Assembly (NCBI RefSeq): GCF_018263855.1
Contig: NZ_CP073318.1
Location: 10,478,001 to 10,542,000, forward strand
DNA: 64,000 bases
Reading direction: 5' to 3'
DNA from: Kutzneria sp. CA-103260
GTDB taxonomy: Bacteria > Actinomycetota > Actinomycetes > Mycobacteriales > Pseudonocardiaceae
Positions 1 through 8,716 of this stretch are shown one piece after another. Position numbers and translations under genes: made by a program. Numbering within the stretch: the first letter of the stretch is position 1; each line of letters begins with the position of its first letter. Below the pieces are notes generated by a model. It was not told the DNA's origin and did not search any database. It saw nothing but the letters and a program-made list of their open reading frames with translations.

Positions 1-376
1 CCGGGGTGCCCTCGATCTCCACGAAGCCGTGCCGGCTGAAGAACCGGGTCTCGAAGGTGAGCACGAAGATCCGGGACAGCCCCAGCTCCCGGGCCAGCGA
101 CACGAGCTGCCCGACGATGGCGTGCCCGACGCCCCGCCCGGCGGCCAGCGGGTCGACGGCGACGGTGCGGATCTCGGCCAGGTCCTCCCACAGCACGTGC
201 AGCGCCCCGCAGCCGACCACCTTGCCGTCCAGCTCGGCGACCCAGAACTCCTGCACGGACTCGAACAGCGTAACCAACTGTTTTGTCAGCAAGACCTTGC
301 CCGCGTAGTGATCCACGAGCGCCTTGATGGCGCGCACGTCGGCGATTCGAGCCCGGCGCACTGCAACGTTGTCCAC
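1..376 (-). CDS. argA: GNAT-family amino-acid N-acetyltransferase (ArgA-type), 3' end cut by window edge
   Basis: Reading the minus strand from a GTG at 376 gives 125 codons that run off the left edge, so the C-terminus is missing. The visible part begins VDNVAVRRARIADV and contains the GNAT acetyl-CoA core: a central EIRTVAVDP strand followed by the AGRGVG pyrophosphate loop, then LARELGLSRIFVLTFE and FFSRHGFVE. This matches the short actinobacterial N-acetylglutamate synthases (Rv2747 type, about 170 residues) that catalyse the first step of arginine synthesis. In mycobacteria that gene sits beside ftsK and pgsA, which agrees with the rimO-pgsA block 10 kb to the right. It is divergent from the AAA+ gene with 97 bp between them. 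The exact substrate within GNAT is inferred. Confidence 0.75.
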   Translation of the reverse strand, partial: MDNVAVRRARIADVRAIKALVDHYAGKVLLTKQLVTLFESVQEFWVAELDGKVVGCGALHVLWEDLAEIRTVAVDPLAAGRGVGHAIVGQLVSLARELGLSRIFVLTFETRFFSRHGFVEIEGTP

Positions 377-473
377 GTGCGTAAACCTATCCGTTGCACC
401 TTGCACGCCAGCGCCCCGGTGAACGAGGGCCGCCGTAAGCTGCCAGGCAGACCCAGTCAGCGGAGGGGGAGCG

Positions 474-3400
474 ATGACCGGCGCGGGTTGGGACCCGTTC
501 GCGGAGGCCGAGCGCGGGGCCTCGATGGGGCGCACGACGGTGCTGACCACGCCGGACGGCGCGTGGTGGCTGCTCAATCCGGGCCAGCCGTGGCTGTGGT
601 GGCGCGGCGTCGGCCAGTGGCGGCCGATGGCCCCGCCGCCGGACCCGGCCTTCCGTGCCACGGCCCGGCCGGCCCAGCTGCCCGGCGGCCAGCCCATGCC
701 CCAGCAGCCCATGCCCCAGCAGCCGATGCCGCAGCAGGCCTTCCCACAACAGCCCGCGCCCCAGTCGGTGCCGCAGCCGGGCTCGCTCTACCCGGAAACC
801 CCGCAGCAGCAGCCGTTCCCGGCGCAGCCGCAGTACCCCCAGGCCCCGGTGTCACAGCCGTTTCCGACGCAGCAGCCGGTGTCCCAGCCGTTCCCGGCCC
901 AACAGTTCCCATCGCAGCAGTTCCCCGCGCAGCCACAGCCCTTCCCGCAGCCGGCCGCGCAGCCCTTCCCGCAGCCGATGCAGCCCGCGCAGCCGCAGTC
1001 GCCGCCCCCGCTGCCGCAGCAGGGACCCCCGCCGCTGCCGCAGCAGCAGGGCCCGGTCGCGGTGGCCGAGGCGCTGTACGGCGGCGGCCACTTCGTGCGC
1101 ACCGGCGAGGCGGTGGCGGCCTTCTTCGACAAGGCCAAGCGGGTGATCCTGTGGGCGGACGGCATCCGCCACGCCGAGAACACCGCGGGCCAGGCCAACC
1201 CGATCATCCTGCTGGTCGGCCAGCAGCACAGCGGCCAGCGGCGGTTGGTGCGCTCGTTCGCCCCGTTCATGAAGGCGACCGACGCCATCAGCGAGCCGGA
1301 CCCGGTGATCAAGACCGCGGCCAGCCTGATCCTGTCGGCCAAGGAGCAGGAGAAACCACTCGAAGCGGTGGTGCGGGCGGCGATCAGCGCGGCGTACCAG
1401 AAGACGCCGGTCCTGATGATCGAGAACGCCGACGCGCTGCTGGCCGACGCCGGCGACCGGGCCAGCATGATCGACATCATCGTGGAGGTCGCGCACGACC
1501 AGGACGAGTGCGCCGTCCTGGTGCTGGCCGGCAGCCCGGCCTTCCTCAAGCAGCTGACCGACGCCGCGCCGGCGGTCGCCCAGCGGGCGCTGGTCTACCA
1601 CCTGCCGGACTTCGAGCAGCGGTCGGCGGCCGAGGTCCTGCTGGACGTGCTGGCCGGGGAACGGCAGGCGTCGATGACGCCGCAGGCCCGCGCCGGCCTG
1701 GCCGATCTGGTCACCGGCGGCCGTGCGCACCGCACGATGGTCGGAGCCCGGCGGGTCGAGGCCCTGCTGGAGACGGCCTGTCAGAGCGCGATCATGCGCA
1801 GCGTCATGCCCGGCCTGGTCCGCATCGACGTCGCCGACCTGGCGGAACTGCGGCAGGCGGCCAGCGGCGACGGCCGGAAGTCCGCCGCCGAACTGCTCAA
1901 CGAGCTGAACGCCATGGTCGGCCTGGACTCGGTGAAAAGCCAGGTCAACAACCTCGTGTCCGAGTTGCAGGTGGACGAGCGCCGCCGGGCGGCCGGCATG
2001 CCGATCCCACAGCGCAGCCGGCACTTGGTGTTCACGGGCAATCCCGGCACCGCCAAGACCACGATGGCCCGGGTCATCGCCGAGCTGTACCGGGAGCTGG
2101 GCGTGCTGGCCGGCGGGCAGCTGGTCGAGTGCATGCGGGCCGATCTGGTCGGCGAGTACATCGGCGAGACGTCCGGCAAGACCCGCAAGCTGATCGAGCA
2201 GGCCTACGGCGGCGTGCTGTTCATCGACGAGGCCTACAACCTGGTGCAGGGCGGCGACGAGGACTACGGCCCCGAGGCGGTCGCCGAGCTGCTGGCGCAG
2301 ATGGAGAACCACCGCGACGACCTGATCGTCATCGTCGCCGGCTACCCGCGTGAGATGAGCACGTTCCTGGACTCCAACCCGGGCCTGCGCTCGCGGTTCC
2401 AGACCCGGATCGAGTTCCCCGACTACAGCAACGAGGAACTGGGCCGGATCTTCCAGCTGATGGCCAAGTCCCAGGGCTACGAGCTGGGGCCGGACCTGTT
2501 GGCCGGGCTGCCGGTGCGGATGAGCCGGATCAGCCGCGGCAAGGGCTTCGCCAACGGCCGGTCGGCGCGGCAGCTGCTGGAGGCGACGATCAGCCGGCAG
2601 TCGGCGCGGCTGGCGGCCGACCCGAACTCCGACGTCTCCTCGCTGAACATGTTGGTGGCCAACGACATTCCGGCGCCCGGCGACATCGGTGTGCGCATGG
2701 GCGCCGGCGGGGCGCAGCGCAGCCTGCCGGATCTGCTGTCCGAATTGGACGGTATGATCGGCCTGGAGCCGGTGAAGCGGCGGGTCCGCGCGATGGTCGC
2801 CGAGATGGACGTCGACAAGCAGCGCCGGGCCCAGGGGCTGCCGGTGTCGGCCCGCAGCCGGCATCTGGTGTTCACCGGAAATCCCGGCACCGCCAAGACC
2901 ACGGTGGCCCGGTTGATCGGCGAGATCTACCGCGAGCTCGGCGTGGTCACGTCCGGACACGTGATCGAGGCCCAGCGGTCGGATCTGGTCGCCGAGCACA
3001 CCGGTGCCACCGCGCCCAAGACACGGGCCGTCTGCGAGGACGCGCTGGGCGGCATCCTGTTCATCGACGAGGCGTACACGCTGACCGGCGAGCAGGGCGA
3101 CTTCGGCGCCGAGGCCGTGGCGGAGCTGTTGGTGCAGATGGAGAACCACCGCGCCGACATGATCGTGATCGTCGCCGGCTACCCGAAGCTGATGGACGGG
3201 TTCATGGAGACCAACCCGGGCCTGCGGTCGCGGTTCGCCAACCGGGTCGAGTTCCCGGACTACAGCAACGAGGAACTGGCCAGGATCTTCCTGGCGATGG
3301 CCCAGGGCCAGGGCTACACCACCGCGGACGACCTGGTCGCGGCCCTGCCCGACCGGATCCGCCTCATCCCGCGCGGCCGCGGCTTCGCCAACGGGCGATC

Positions 3401-5207
3401 GGCCCGGCAGCTGCTGGAGGCGACGCTCACCCAGCAGTCGGCGCGGCTGGCCGGAATCGGCCGGGCGGACGCGGCGACGCTGAACGCGCTGACCGCCGCC
3501 GACCTGCCCGCGCCGGACGAAGCCGGGGTGGCGCAGGGAAGCGGCGGCCGGCGCAAGACGCTGCCGGAGCTGCTGTCCGAACTGGACGCCATGATCGGGC
3601 TGGAACCCGTGAAGCAGCGGGTGAAGGCGATGGTCGCCGAGATGGACATCGACAGCAAGCGGCGCGCGGCCGGCATGAAAACCGCGGAACGCAGCCGCCA
3701 CTTGGTGTTCACCGGCAATCCCGGCACCGCCAAGACGACCGTGGCCCGGCTGATCGCGCAGATCTACCGGGAGCTCGGGGTGGTCAGCGGCGGGCACGTC
3801 GTCGAGACGCAGCGCTCCGACCTCGTCGCCGAGTACATCGGCCAGACCGCGCCGAAGACCCGCGCCGTCTGCGAGAGCGCCATGGGCGGCATCCTGTTCA
3901 TCGACGAGGCGTACACGCTGATCACCAACGGGGAGAAGGACTTCGCCCCGGAGGCGGTCGCGGAGCTGTTGGTGCAGATGGAGAACCACCGCGACGACCT
4001 GATCGTCATCGCCGCCGGCTACCCCAAGGAGATGGACGAGTTCATGGAGGCCAATCCCGGCCTCCGGTCCCGCTTCGCCAACCGCGTCGAGTTCCCCGAC
4101 TACAGCAACGAGGAGCTGGCCCGGATCTTCACGGCGATGGCCGGGGGCCAGGGCTACCAGCTGGCCGAGGACCTCGTCGCCGCGCTGCCGCAGCGGATCA
4201 CCCGCATCCCGCGCGGGCGCGGCTTCGCCAACGGCCGGTCGGCGCGCCAGCTGCTGGAGGCCACCATCACCAAGCAGTCCGGGCGGCTGGCCGCGGCCGG
4301 CGACATCGAGCCGTCGGCGCTGAACACCTTGGTGGCCGACGACTTGCCCGCGCCCGAGGACAGTGGTGTGCAGCAGGGCGACGGCGGCCGGCGGCGCGGC
4401 CTGGCCGAGCTGCTGGCCGAGCTGGACGGCATGATCGGCCTCGCCCCGGTGAAGGAACAGGTGCGCACGCTCGTCGCCGAGACTCGGGTCGACGCTCGTC
4501 GCCGGTCCGCCGGGCTCAAGGTCGCGGCCCGCAGCCGGCACCTGGTCTTCACCGGCAATCCCGGCACCGCCAAGACGACCGTGGCCCGGCTGATCGCCCA
4601 GCTGTTCCGTGAGCTCGGCGTGCTGTCGTCCGGGCACCTGGTGGAGACCGGCCGCCCCGACCTGATCGCCGAGTACCTCGGGCAGACCGCCGGCAAGACC
4701 CGGGCCGTGTGCGAGAAGGCGATCGGCGGCGTGCTGTTCATCGACGAGGCGTACACGCTGGCCAACGGCAGTGAGCACGACTACGGGCCGGAGGCCATCG
4801 CCGAGATCCTGGTGCAGATGGAGAACCACCGCGACGACCTGCTGGTGATCGCCGCAGGCTATCCCGCCGACATGGACCGCTTCCTGGACGCCAACTCCGG
4901 CCTGCGGTCCCGGTTCGGCGCCACCGTGGACTTCCCGGACTACACCGACGAGGAGCTGGTGGGCATCTTCGAGGTGATGGCCAAGAGCCAGAGCTACCTG
5001 CTCTCCGACGACCTGCGGACTGCCCTGCCCGCCGCCGTCGCCGCCATCGACCGGGGCGTCGGCTTCGCCAACGGCCGCTCCGCTCGGGGCCTGCTGGAAC
5101 GGACCGTCGCCCGCCAGGCCGTGCGGCTGGCCGGACCCGACGTCGATCTTGACGCCCTGCCGGACGAGGAGTTGCAGACGCTGCACGCCGTCGACCTGCC
5201 GGGGTGA
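474..5207 (+). CDS. Giant tandem CbxX/CfqX-type AAA+ ATPase (four complete AAA+ modules)
   Basis: 1577 residues, ATG 474 preceded by GGAGGGGG. The N-terminus (about 1-60) has a tryptophan-rich segment (WWLLNPGQPWLWWRG), then a Pro/Gln-rich linker (about 65-190). Next comes a degenerate AAA-like domain (about 195-470) whose Walker A is eroded to GQQHSGQRR and Walker B to VLMIENADALL. Four near-identical modules of about 280 residues follow. Each has Walker A GNPGTAKTT (at about 521, 801, 1079 and 1360), Walker B LFIDEAY, an NxGLRSRF arginine-finger box and a GFANGRSAR sensor-2 box. CbxX/CfqX ATPases include Rubisco activases and the EccA proteins of type VII secretion, but these normally carry one or two modules. 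No Rubisco or ESX gene lies in this window. It is probably a cytoplasmic remodelling ATPase with an unknown client. The divergent neighbour is argA and the next gene is a secreted protease 142 bp downstream. Confidence 0.9.
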   Translation: MTGAGWDPFAEAERGASMGRTTVLTTPDGAWWLLNPGQPWLWWRGVGQWRPMAPPPDPAFRATARPAQLPGGQPMPQQPMPQQPMPQQAFPQQPAPQSVPQPGSLYPETPQQQPFPAQPQYPQAPVSQPFPTQQPVSQPFPAQQFPSQQFPAQPQPFPQPAAQPFPQPMQPAQPQSPPPLPQQGPPPLPQQQGPVAVAEALYGGGHFVRTGEAVAAFFDKAKRVILWADGIRHAENTAGQANPIILLVGQQHSGQRRLVRSFAPFMKATDAISEPDPVIKTAASLILSAKEQEKPLEAVVRAAISAAYQKTPVLMIENADALLADAGDRASMIDIIVEVAHDQDECAVLVLAGSPAFLKQLTDAAPAVAQRALVYHLPDFEQRSAAEVLLDVLAGERQASMTPQARAGLADLVTGGRAHRTMVGARRVEALLETACQSAIMRSVMPGLVRIDVADLAELRQAASGDGRKSAAELLNELNAMVGLDSVKSQVNNLVSELQVDERRRAAGMPIPQRSRHLVFTGNPGTAKTTMARVIAELYRELGVLAGGQLVECMRADLVGEYIGETSGKTRKLIEQAYGGVLFIDEAYNLVQGGDEDYGPEAVAELLAQMENHRDDLIVIVAGYPREMSTFLDSNPGLRSRFQTRIEFPDYSNEELGRIFQLMAKSQGYELGPDLLAGLPVRMSRISRGKGFANGRSARQLLEATISRQSARLAADPNSDVSSLNMLVANDIPAPGDIGVRMGAGGAQRSLPDLLSELDGMIGLEPVKRRVRAMVAEMDVDKQRRAQGLPVSARSRHLVFTGNPGTAKTTVARLIGEIYRELGVVTSGHVIEAQRSDLVAEHTGATAPKTRAVCEDALGGILFIDEAYTLTGEQGDFGAEAVAELLVQMENHRADMIVIVAGYPKLMDGFMETNPGLRSRFANRVEFPDYSNEELARIFLAMAQGQGYTTADDLVAALPDRIRLIPRGRGFANGRSARQLLEATLTQQSARLAGIGRADAATLNALTAADLPAPDEAGVAQGSGGRRKTLPELLSELDAMIGLEPVKQRVKAMVAEMDIDSKRRAAGMKTAERSRHLVFTGNPGTAKTTVARLIAQIYRELGVVSGGHVVETQRSDLVAEYIGQTAPKTRAVCESAMGGILFIDEAYTLITNGEKDFAPEAVAELLVQMENHRDDLIVIAAGYPKEMDEFMEANPGLRSRFANRVEFPDYSNEELARIFTAMAGGQGYQLAEDLVAALPQRITRIPRGRGFANGRSARQLLEATITKQSGRLAAAGDIEPSALNTLVADDLPAPEDSGVQQGDGGRRRGLAELLAELDGMIGLAPVKEQVRTLVAETRVDARRRSAGLKVAARSRHLVFTGNPGTAKTTVARLIAQLFRELGVLSSGHLVETGRPDLIAEYLGQTAGKTRAVCEKAIGGVLFIDEAYTLANGSEHDYGPEAIAEILVQMENHRDDLLVIAAGYPADMDRFLDANSGLRSRFGATVDFPDYTDEELVGIFEVMAKSQSYLLSDDLRTALPAAVAAIDRGVGFANGRSARGLLERTVARQAVRLAGPDVDLDALPDEELQTLHAVDLPG
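690..1047 (+). repeat. Pro/Gln-rich coding repeat (MPQQP / QPFPQ)
   Basis: Inside the AAA+ gene, short units rich in CAG and CCG codons encode three consecutive MPQQ units followed by many QPFP/PQ variants. The tract is low-complexity and predicted disordered, and links the tryptophan-rich head to the ATPase modules. Confidence 0.8.
1885..5130 (+). repeat. Four tandem AAA+ modules, period about 840 bp
   Basis: The module starts (ELLNELNAMVGL, DLLSELDGMIGL, ELLSELDAMIGL, ELLAELDGMIGL) lie near 1888, 2728, 3568 and 4408. This gives an almost exact 840-bp repeat with high nucleotide identity over Walker A, Walker B and the arginine-finger box. Modules 2 and 3 look closest to each other. The pattern indicates internal duplication. 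Confidence 0.9.
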
Positions 5208-5349
5208 GGCAAAAGCACCTCACGACGGGCACCATTCGGCCGACCGGTTCACGACGATCGGCGGAAGATGCTCTTTATGTCCGATTGTGACGGTCTGACA
5301 GGAAAGGTGTGCTTCTGGGGCGTTTGTTCCCCAGGAAAGGGACTTCCCC

Positions 5350-8300
5350 GTGACCGCACACCTCAGACGCCGGGCCGGTGCCATCGCGCTGGCCGGCGTG
5401 CTCGGTGCGAGCGCCTTCGCGTTGGCCACCCCTGCTGCCAGCGCCGAGGACGCCCCCCGCCAGCCGAGCTCGGCCAAACAGCTGGACAAGCACGACCGCG
5501 AGCTGCTCGCCGAGGCCGAGCGGGCCGGCAAGCCGACCGTGACGCTGGTGGTCGCCGCCGAGCCCGGCCGCACCGACCAGGCGGCCCAGCAGCTGCGCGA
5601 CCTGGGCGGCGTGGTGCAGACCGCCGCCAAGGACGTGGACTACATCAAGGTCGAGGTGCCGCGGGCCAAGGCCGAGAAGGCAGCCGAGCTCGGCGCCGTG
5701 AAATCCGTGGACGTGGACGGCCTGATCAAGCAGGACGACCCGAAGCCGGAGGGCACGAGCGCGCCGCTGCCGCAGAAGCCGCCGGGCAAGGACACCCCGC
5801 GCGTCAACCCGTACATGCCGACCGGGGACACCGGCGCCGCGCAGTTCGCGCAGCAGGTGCCGCAGTGGGACGGCCGTGGCACCACCGTCGCGGTCCTCGA
5901 CTCCGGCATCGACCTGGACACCCCGGCGCTGGCCAGGACCACGACGGGCGAGCGCAAGATCGTCGACTGGTACAACGCGAACTCCACCGACTCCGGCGAC
6001 GGCACCTGGGTCGCCATGTCCAAGACCCGCTACACCGGCAAGTTCACCGCCGGCGGCCGCACCTGGACCGCGCCGGCCACCGGCGGCCCGTACACCGTCG
6101 GCACGCTGGCCGAGACCGCCGGCGACCTGGCCGCCGGCGAGCTGGCCGGCGACCTCAACCGGGACGGCGACAAGGTCGACTCCTTCGGCGTGCTGCAGGA
6201 CGTCACCACCAAGGAGGTCCGCGTCGACACCGACGGGGACGGCGACTTCACCAACAACGCCCCGATGATCGACTACAAGGTCCACCAGGACGTCGGCCAC
6301 CTGGGCCCGGTGCCCTTCGTGGTGCAGACCGACCGCTCGGTCTACGACAACGGCGGCACCGCCCTGGTCAACATCGGCATCGCCGGCGCGGCCCACGGCA
6401 CCCACGTCTCCGGCATCGTCGCCGGCAACTCGCTGTTCGGCGGCAAGATGGCCGGCGCGGCCCCCGGCGCCAAGCTGATGGCGGTCAAGGTGTGCCTGAC
6501 CTCGGCTTCCTGCACCGCCAGCGGCCTGGTCGACGGGCTGCTCTACGCCGCCCGCAACGGCGCCGACACGATCAACATCTCCATCGGCGGCCTGCCGGCC
6601 CTCAACGACGGCAACAACGCCCGCGCCGACCTCTACAACCGGACCATCGCGCAGTACAACGTGCAGCTGTTCATCTCCGCCGGCAACAGCGGCGCCGGGG
6701 CCAACACCGTCGGCGACCCGTCAGTGGCCACCGACGCCATCAGCGTCGGCTCGTACATCACCGATGCCACCTGGCTGTCCAACTACGGCTCGGTCACGGC
6801 GGCCAAGCAGGGCCTGCACCCGTTCTCCTCGCGCGGCCCGCGTGAGGACGGCGGCTTCAAGCCGGACATCGTCGCCCCCGGCTCGGCGATCTCCACCATC
6901 CCCGGCTGGCAGCCTGGCGGCCCGGTCGCCGGCACCTACCCGCTGCCCAGCGGGTACGCCATGTTCAACGGCACCTCGATGGCGTCCCCGCAGGCCACCG
7001 GCGCGGCGGCCCTGCTGATCAGCGCGTACAAGGCGACTCACCACGGGCAGCGGCCGCCGGTCGCCGCGCTGCGTGAGGCGATCAAGTCCACGGCGAAGTT
7101 CGTGCCCGGTGTCGGCGCGTACGAGCAGGGCGCGGGCCTGATGGACGTCTCCGCAGCCTTCCACCGCTTGCAGGACAACGTCTCGCCGGTGTCGGTGACC
7201 GCGAGCGTGCCGGTGAACACCGTGCTCGCCGGCCAGCTCAAGACGCCGGGCCAGGGCGTCGGCATCTACGACCGCGAGGGCGTGACCAGCGGCAAGTCCT
7301 ACACCCGGACCTACACGCTGACCCGGACCTCCGGCCCCAACCGGAACACCCGCTACGACGTGCAGTGGACCGGCAACGACGGCACCTTCCGCTCCGCCGG
7401 ATCCGTGGTGTTGCCGCTGAACAAGCCGGTGACCTTCGACGTGAAGGTCGATCCGAAGGGCGATGGCGTGCACTCCGCGCTGCTCCGCGTCGCCGGCACC
7501 ACTCTGCTCACCATGAACACCGTGGTCGCGGTCAAGGACTTCACCGCCGCCAACGGTTATTCGCTGAGCCACAAGGGCAGCGCCAGCCGCAACGAGAGCT
7601 CCAGCGTGTTCGTCCGGGTGCCGGCCGGCGCGTCCGCGCTCAAGGTCGACCTGGGCGCGAGCACCGGGCAGATCCGGTTCCTGCGCAACGACCCGACCGG
7701 TGTTCCGCTGGACTCCAACACCTCCACCAACTGCTACCTGCCCGACGCCGGCGCCGGATGCGCCGGTGGCTCGGCGACCAGCCGCACGGTCGTCAACCCG
7801 ATGCCGGGCGTGTGGGAGATCGCCGTCGAGGCGCGGCGCACCTCCGACGCCGCGACCATCCCGTTCACGCTGACCACCTCGCTGATCGGCACCAAGATCA
7901 GCCCCGAGACCGACACCATCGCCTCGGCTCCGCTGGGCAGCCCGGTGGCCCGTAGCTACAGCGTGTCCAACCAGCTCGCCGCCATCACCGGCCGGCTGGC
8001 CGGCGGGCCGCTGGGCAGTTCGGCCGTGACCCGGCCGACCATCGCCAAGGGCGCCGCCCAGACGTTCGACGTGACCGTGCCGGCCGGGGCCACCTCGTTC
8101 ACCGCCAAGATCGGCAACCCCGCCGATCGCGGCGCCGACCTCGACATGGTCGTCTACGACTGCACCGGCGGACCCTGCGTGCAGGCCGGCACCAGCGGCG
8201 GCTCCACCGCCGAGGAGCAGGTCACCATCGCCAACCCCGCCGCGGGCCACTGGCGCGTGGAGATCGACGGCTACGACGTGCCGGCCGGCACCACCGCCTA

Positions 8301-8520
8301 CGACTACAGCGACACCTATCTCGCCCCGTCGCTGGGCAGCGTGACCGTCACCGACGCCAACGCCGCCCGCCCGTCCGGCAGCTCGTGGACCGTCTCCGGC
8401 GCCGTCACCGCCGGCGCCCAGCCCGGCCCCGGCCGTGTGCTCCGCGGCGAGCTCACCCTGGTCCTCGCCGACGGCACCGTCGTCGGCCGCTCCTCGGTGA
8501 TCGTCCAGTCGGTCAGCTGA
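5350..8520 (+). CDS. Secreted S8 subtilisin-family serine protease
   Basis: 1056 residues from GTG 5350, with AGGAAAGG upstream. A twin-basic signal peptide (HLRRRAGAIALAGVLGASAFALATPAASA) ends near residue 34. A peptidase-inhibitor-type propeptide follows (about 35-135). The catalytic domain shows D184 (VAVLDSGID), H349 (HGTHVSG), the oxyanion Asn (FISAGNSGAG) and S543 (NGTSMASP). The gap between D and H is long (about 165 residues) and contains an insert with EF-hand-like NRDGDKVD and DTDGDGDFT stretches that could bind calcium. After the protease domain come about 470 residues of beta-rich modules resembling pre-peptidase C-terminal domains. It is exported and probably self-processed. It is a single gene followed by a strong terminator. 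The natural substrate cannot be read from the sequence. Confidence 0.93.
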   Translation: MTAHLRRRAGAIALAGVLGASAFALATPAASAEDAPRQPSSAKQLDKHDRELLAEAERAGKPTVTLVVAAEPGRTDQAAQQLRDLGGVVQTAAKDVDYIKVEVPRAKAEKAAELGAVKSVDVDGLIKQDDPKPEGTSAPLPQKPPGKDTPRVNPYMPTGDTGAAQFAQQVPQWDGRGTTVAVLDSGIDLDTPALARTTTGERKIVDWYNANSTDSGDGTWVAMSKTRYTGKFTAGGRTWTAPATGGPYTVGTLAETAGDLAAGELAGDLNRDGDKVDSFGVLQDVTTKEVRVDTDGDGDFTNNAPMIDYKVHQDVGHLGPVPFVVQTDRSVYDNGGTALVNIGIAGAAHGTHVSGIVAGNSLFGGKMAGAAPGAKLMAVKVCLTSASCTASGLVDGLLYAARNGADTINISIGGLPALNDGNNARADLYNRTIAQYNVQLFISAGNSGAGANTVGDPSVATDAISVGSYITDATWLSNYGSVTAAKQGLHPFSSRGPREDGGFKPDIVAPGSAISTIPGWQPGGPVAGTYPLPSGYAMFNGTSMASPQATGAAALLISAYKATHHGQRPPVAALREAIKSTAKFVPGVGAYEQGAGLMDVSAAFHRLQDNVSPVSVTASVPVNTVLAGQLKTPGQGVGIYDREGVTSGKSYTRTYTLTRTSGPNRNTRYDVQWTGNDGTFRSAGSVVLPLNKPVTFDVKVDPKGDGVHSALLRVAGTTLLTMNTVVAVKDFTAANGYSLSHKGSASRNESSSVFVRVPAGASALKVDLGASTGQIRFLRNDPTGVPLDSNTSTNCYLPDAGAGCAGGSATSRTVVNPMPGVWEIAVEARRTSDAATIPFTLTTSLIGTKISPETDTIASAPLGSPVARSYSVSNQLAAITGRLAGGPLGSSAVTRPTIAKGAAQTFDVTVPAGATSFTAKIGNPADRGADLDMVVYDCTGGPCVQAGTSGGSTAEEQVTIANPAAGHWRVEIDGYDVPAGTTAYDYSDTYLAPSLGSVTVTDANAARPSGSSWTVSGAVTAGAQPGPGRVLRGELTLVLADGTVVGRSSVIVQSVS

Positions 8521-8537
8521 CCGCGGCGTTGTTCCCC

Positions 8538-8567
8538 AGTGGCGGGCCCCGGTCGGGGCCCGCCACT
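8538..8567 (+). terminator. Rho-independent-type hairpin after the subtilisin gene
   Basis: A perfect 13-bp GC-rich stem (AGTGGCGGGCCCC with its complement) closes a 4-nt loop 17 bp after the stop codon. There is no T-run, as is common in actinobacteria. Confidence 0.8.
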
Positions 8568-8716
8568 GCTGTGTCGAGATGTCGACATTTCCGAGGCGCC
8601 CGGCGCCGGCGACAAATCAAAGGAGCCCTGACCCGCGCCTCTGCTAAGCTTCGAGCCACATCGCGCGGATTTTCTGCATGAAAGAGCCTGAAGATTTCTT
8701 CAGGGAGGTGTCAGAG

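Noticed and set aside
29..2353. A 774-codon plus-strand frame overlapping the AAA+ gene
   Set aside because: Its product is composed of Ala/Gly/Arg/Pro runs without domains and is a shadow of the +0 frame gene.
852..5186. A 1444-codon open frame on the minus strand opposite the AAA+ gene
   Set aside because: It is an antisense shadow created by GC-rich codon bias; the plus-strand product has conserved ATPase motifs.
474..5207. Type VII secretion (EccA) locus
   Set aside because: CbxX/CfqX similarity alone is not enough; no EccB-E, WXG100 or PE/PPE-like gene lies in the window.
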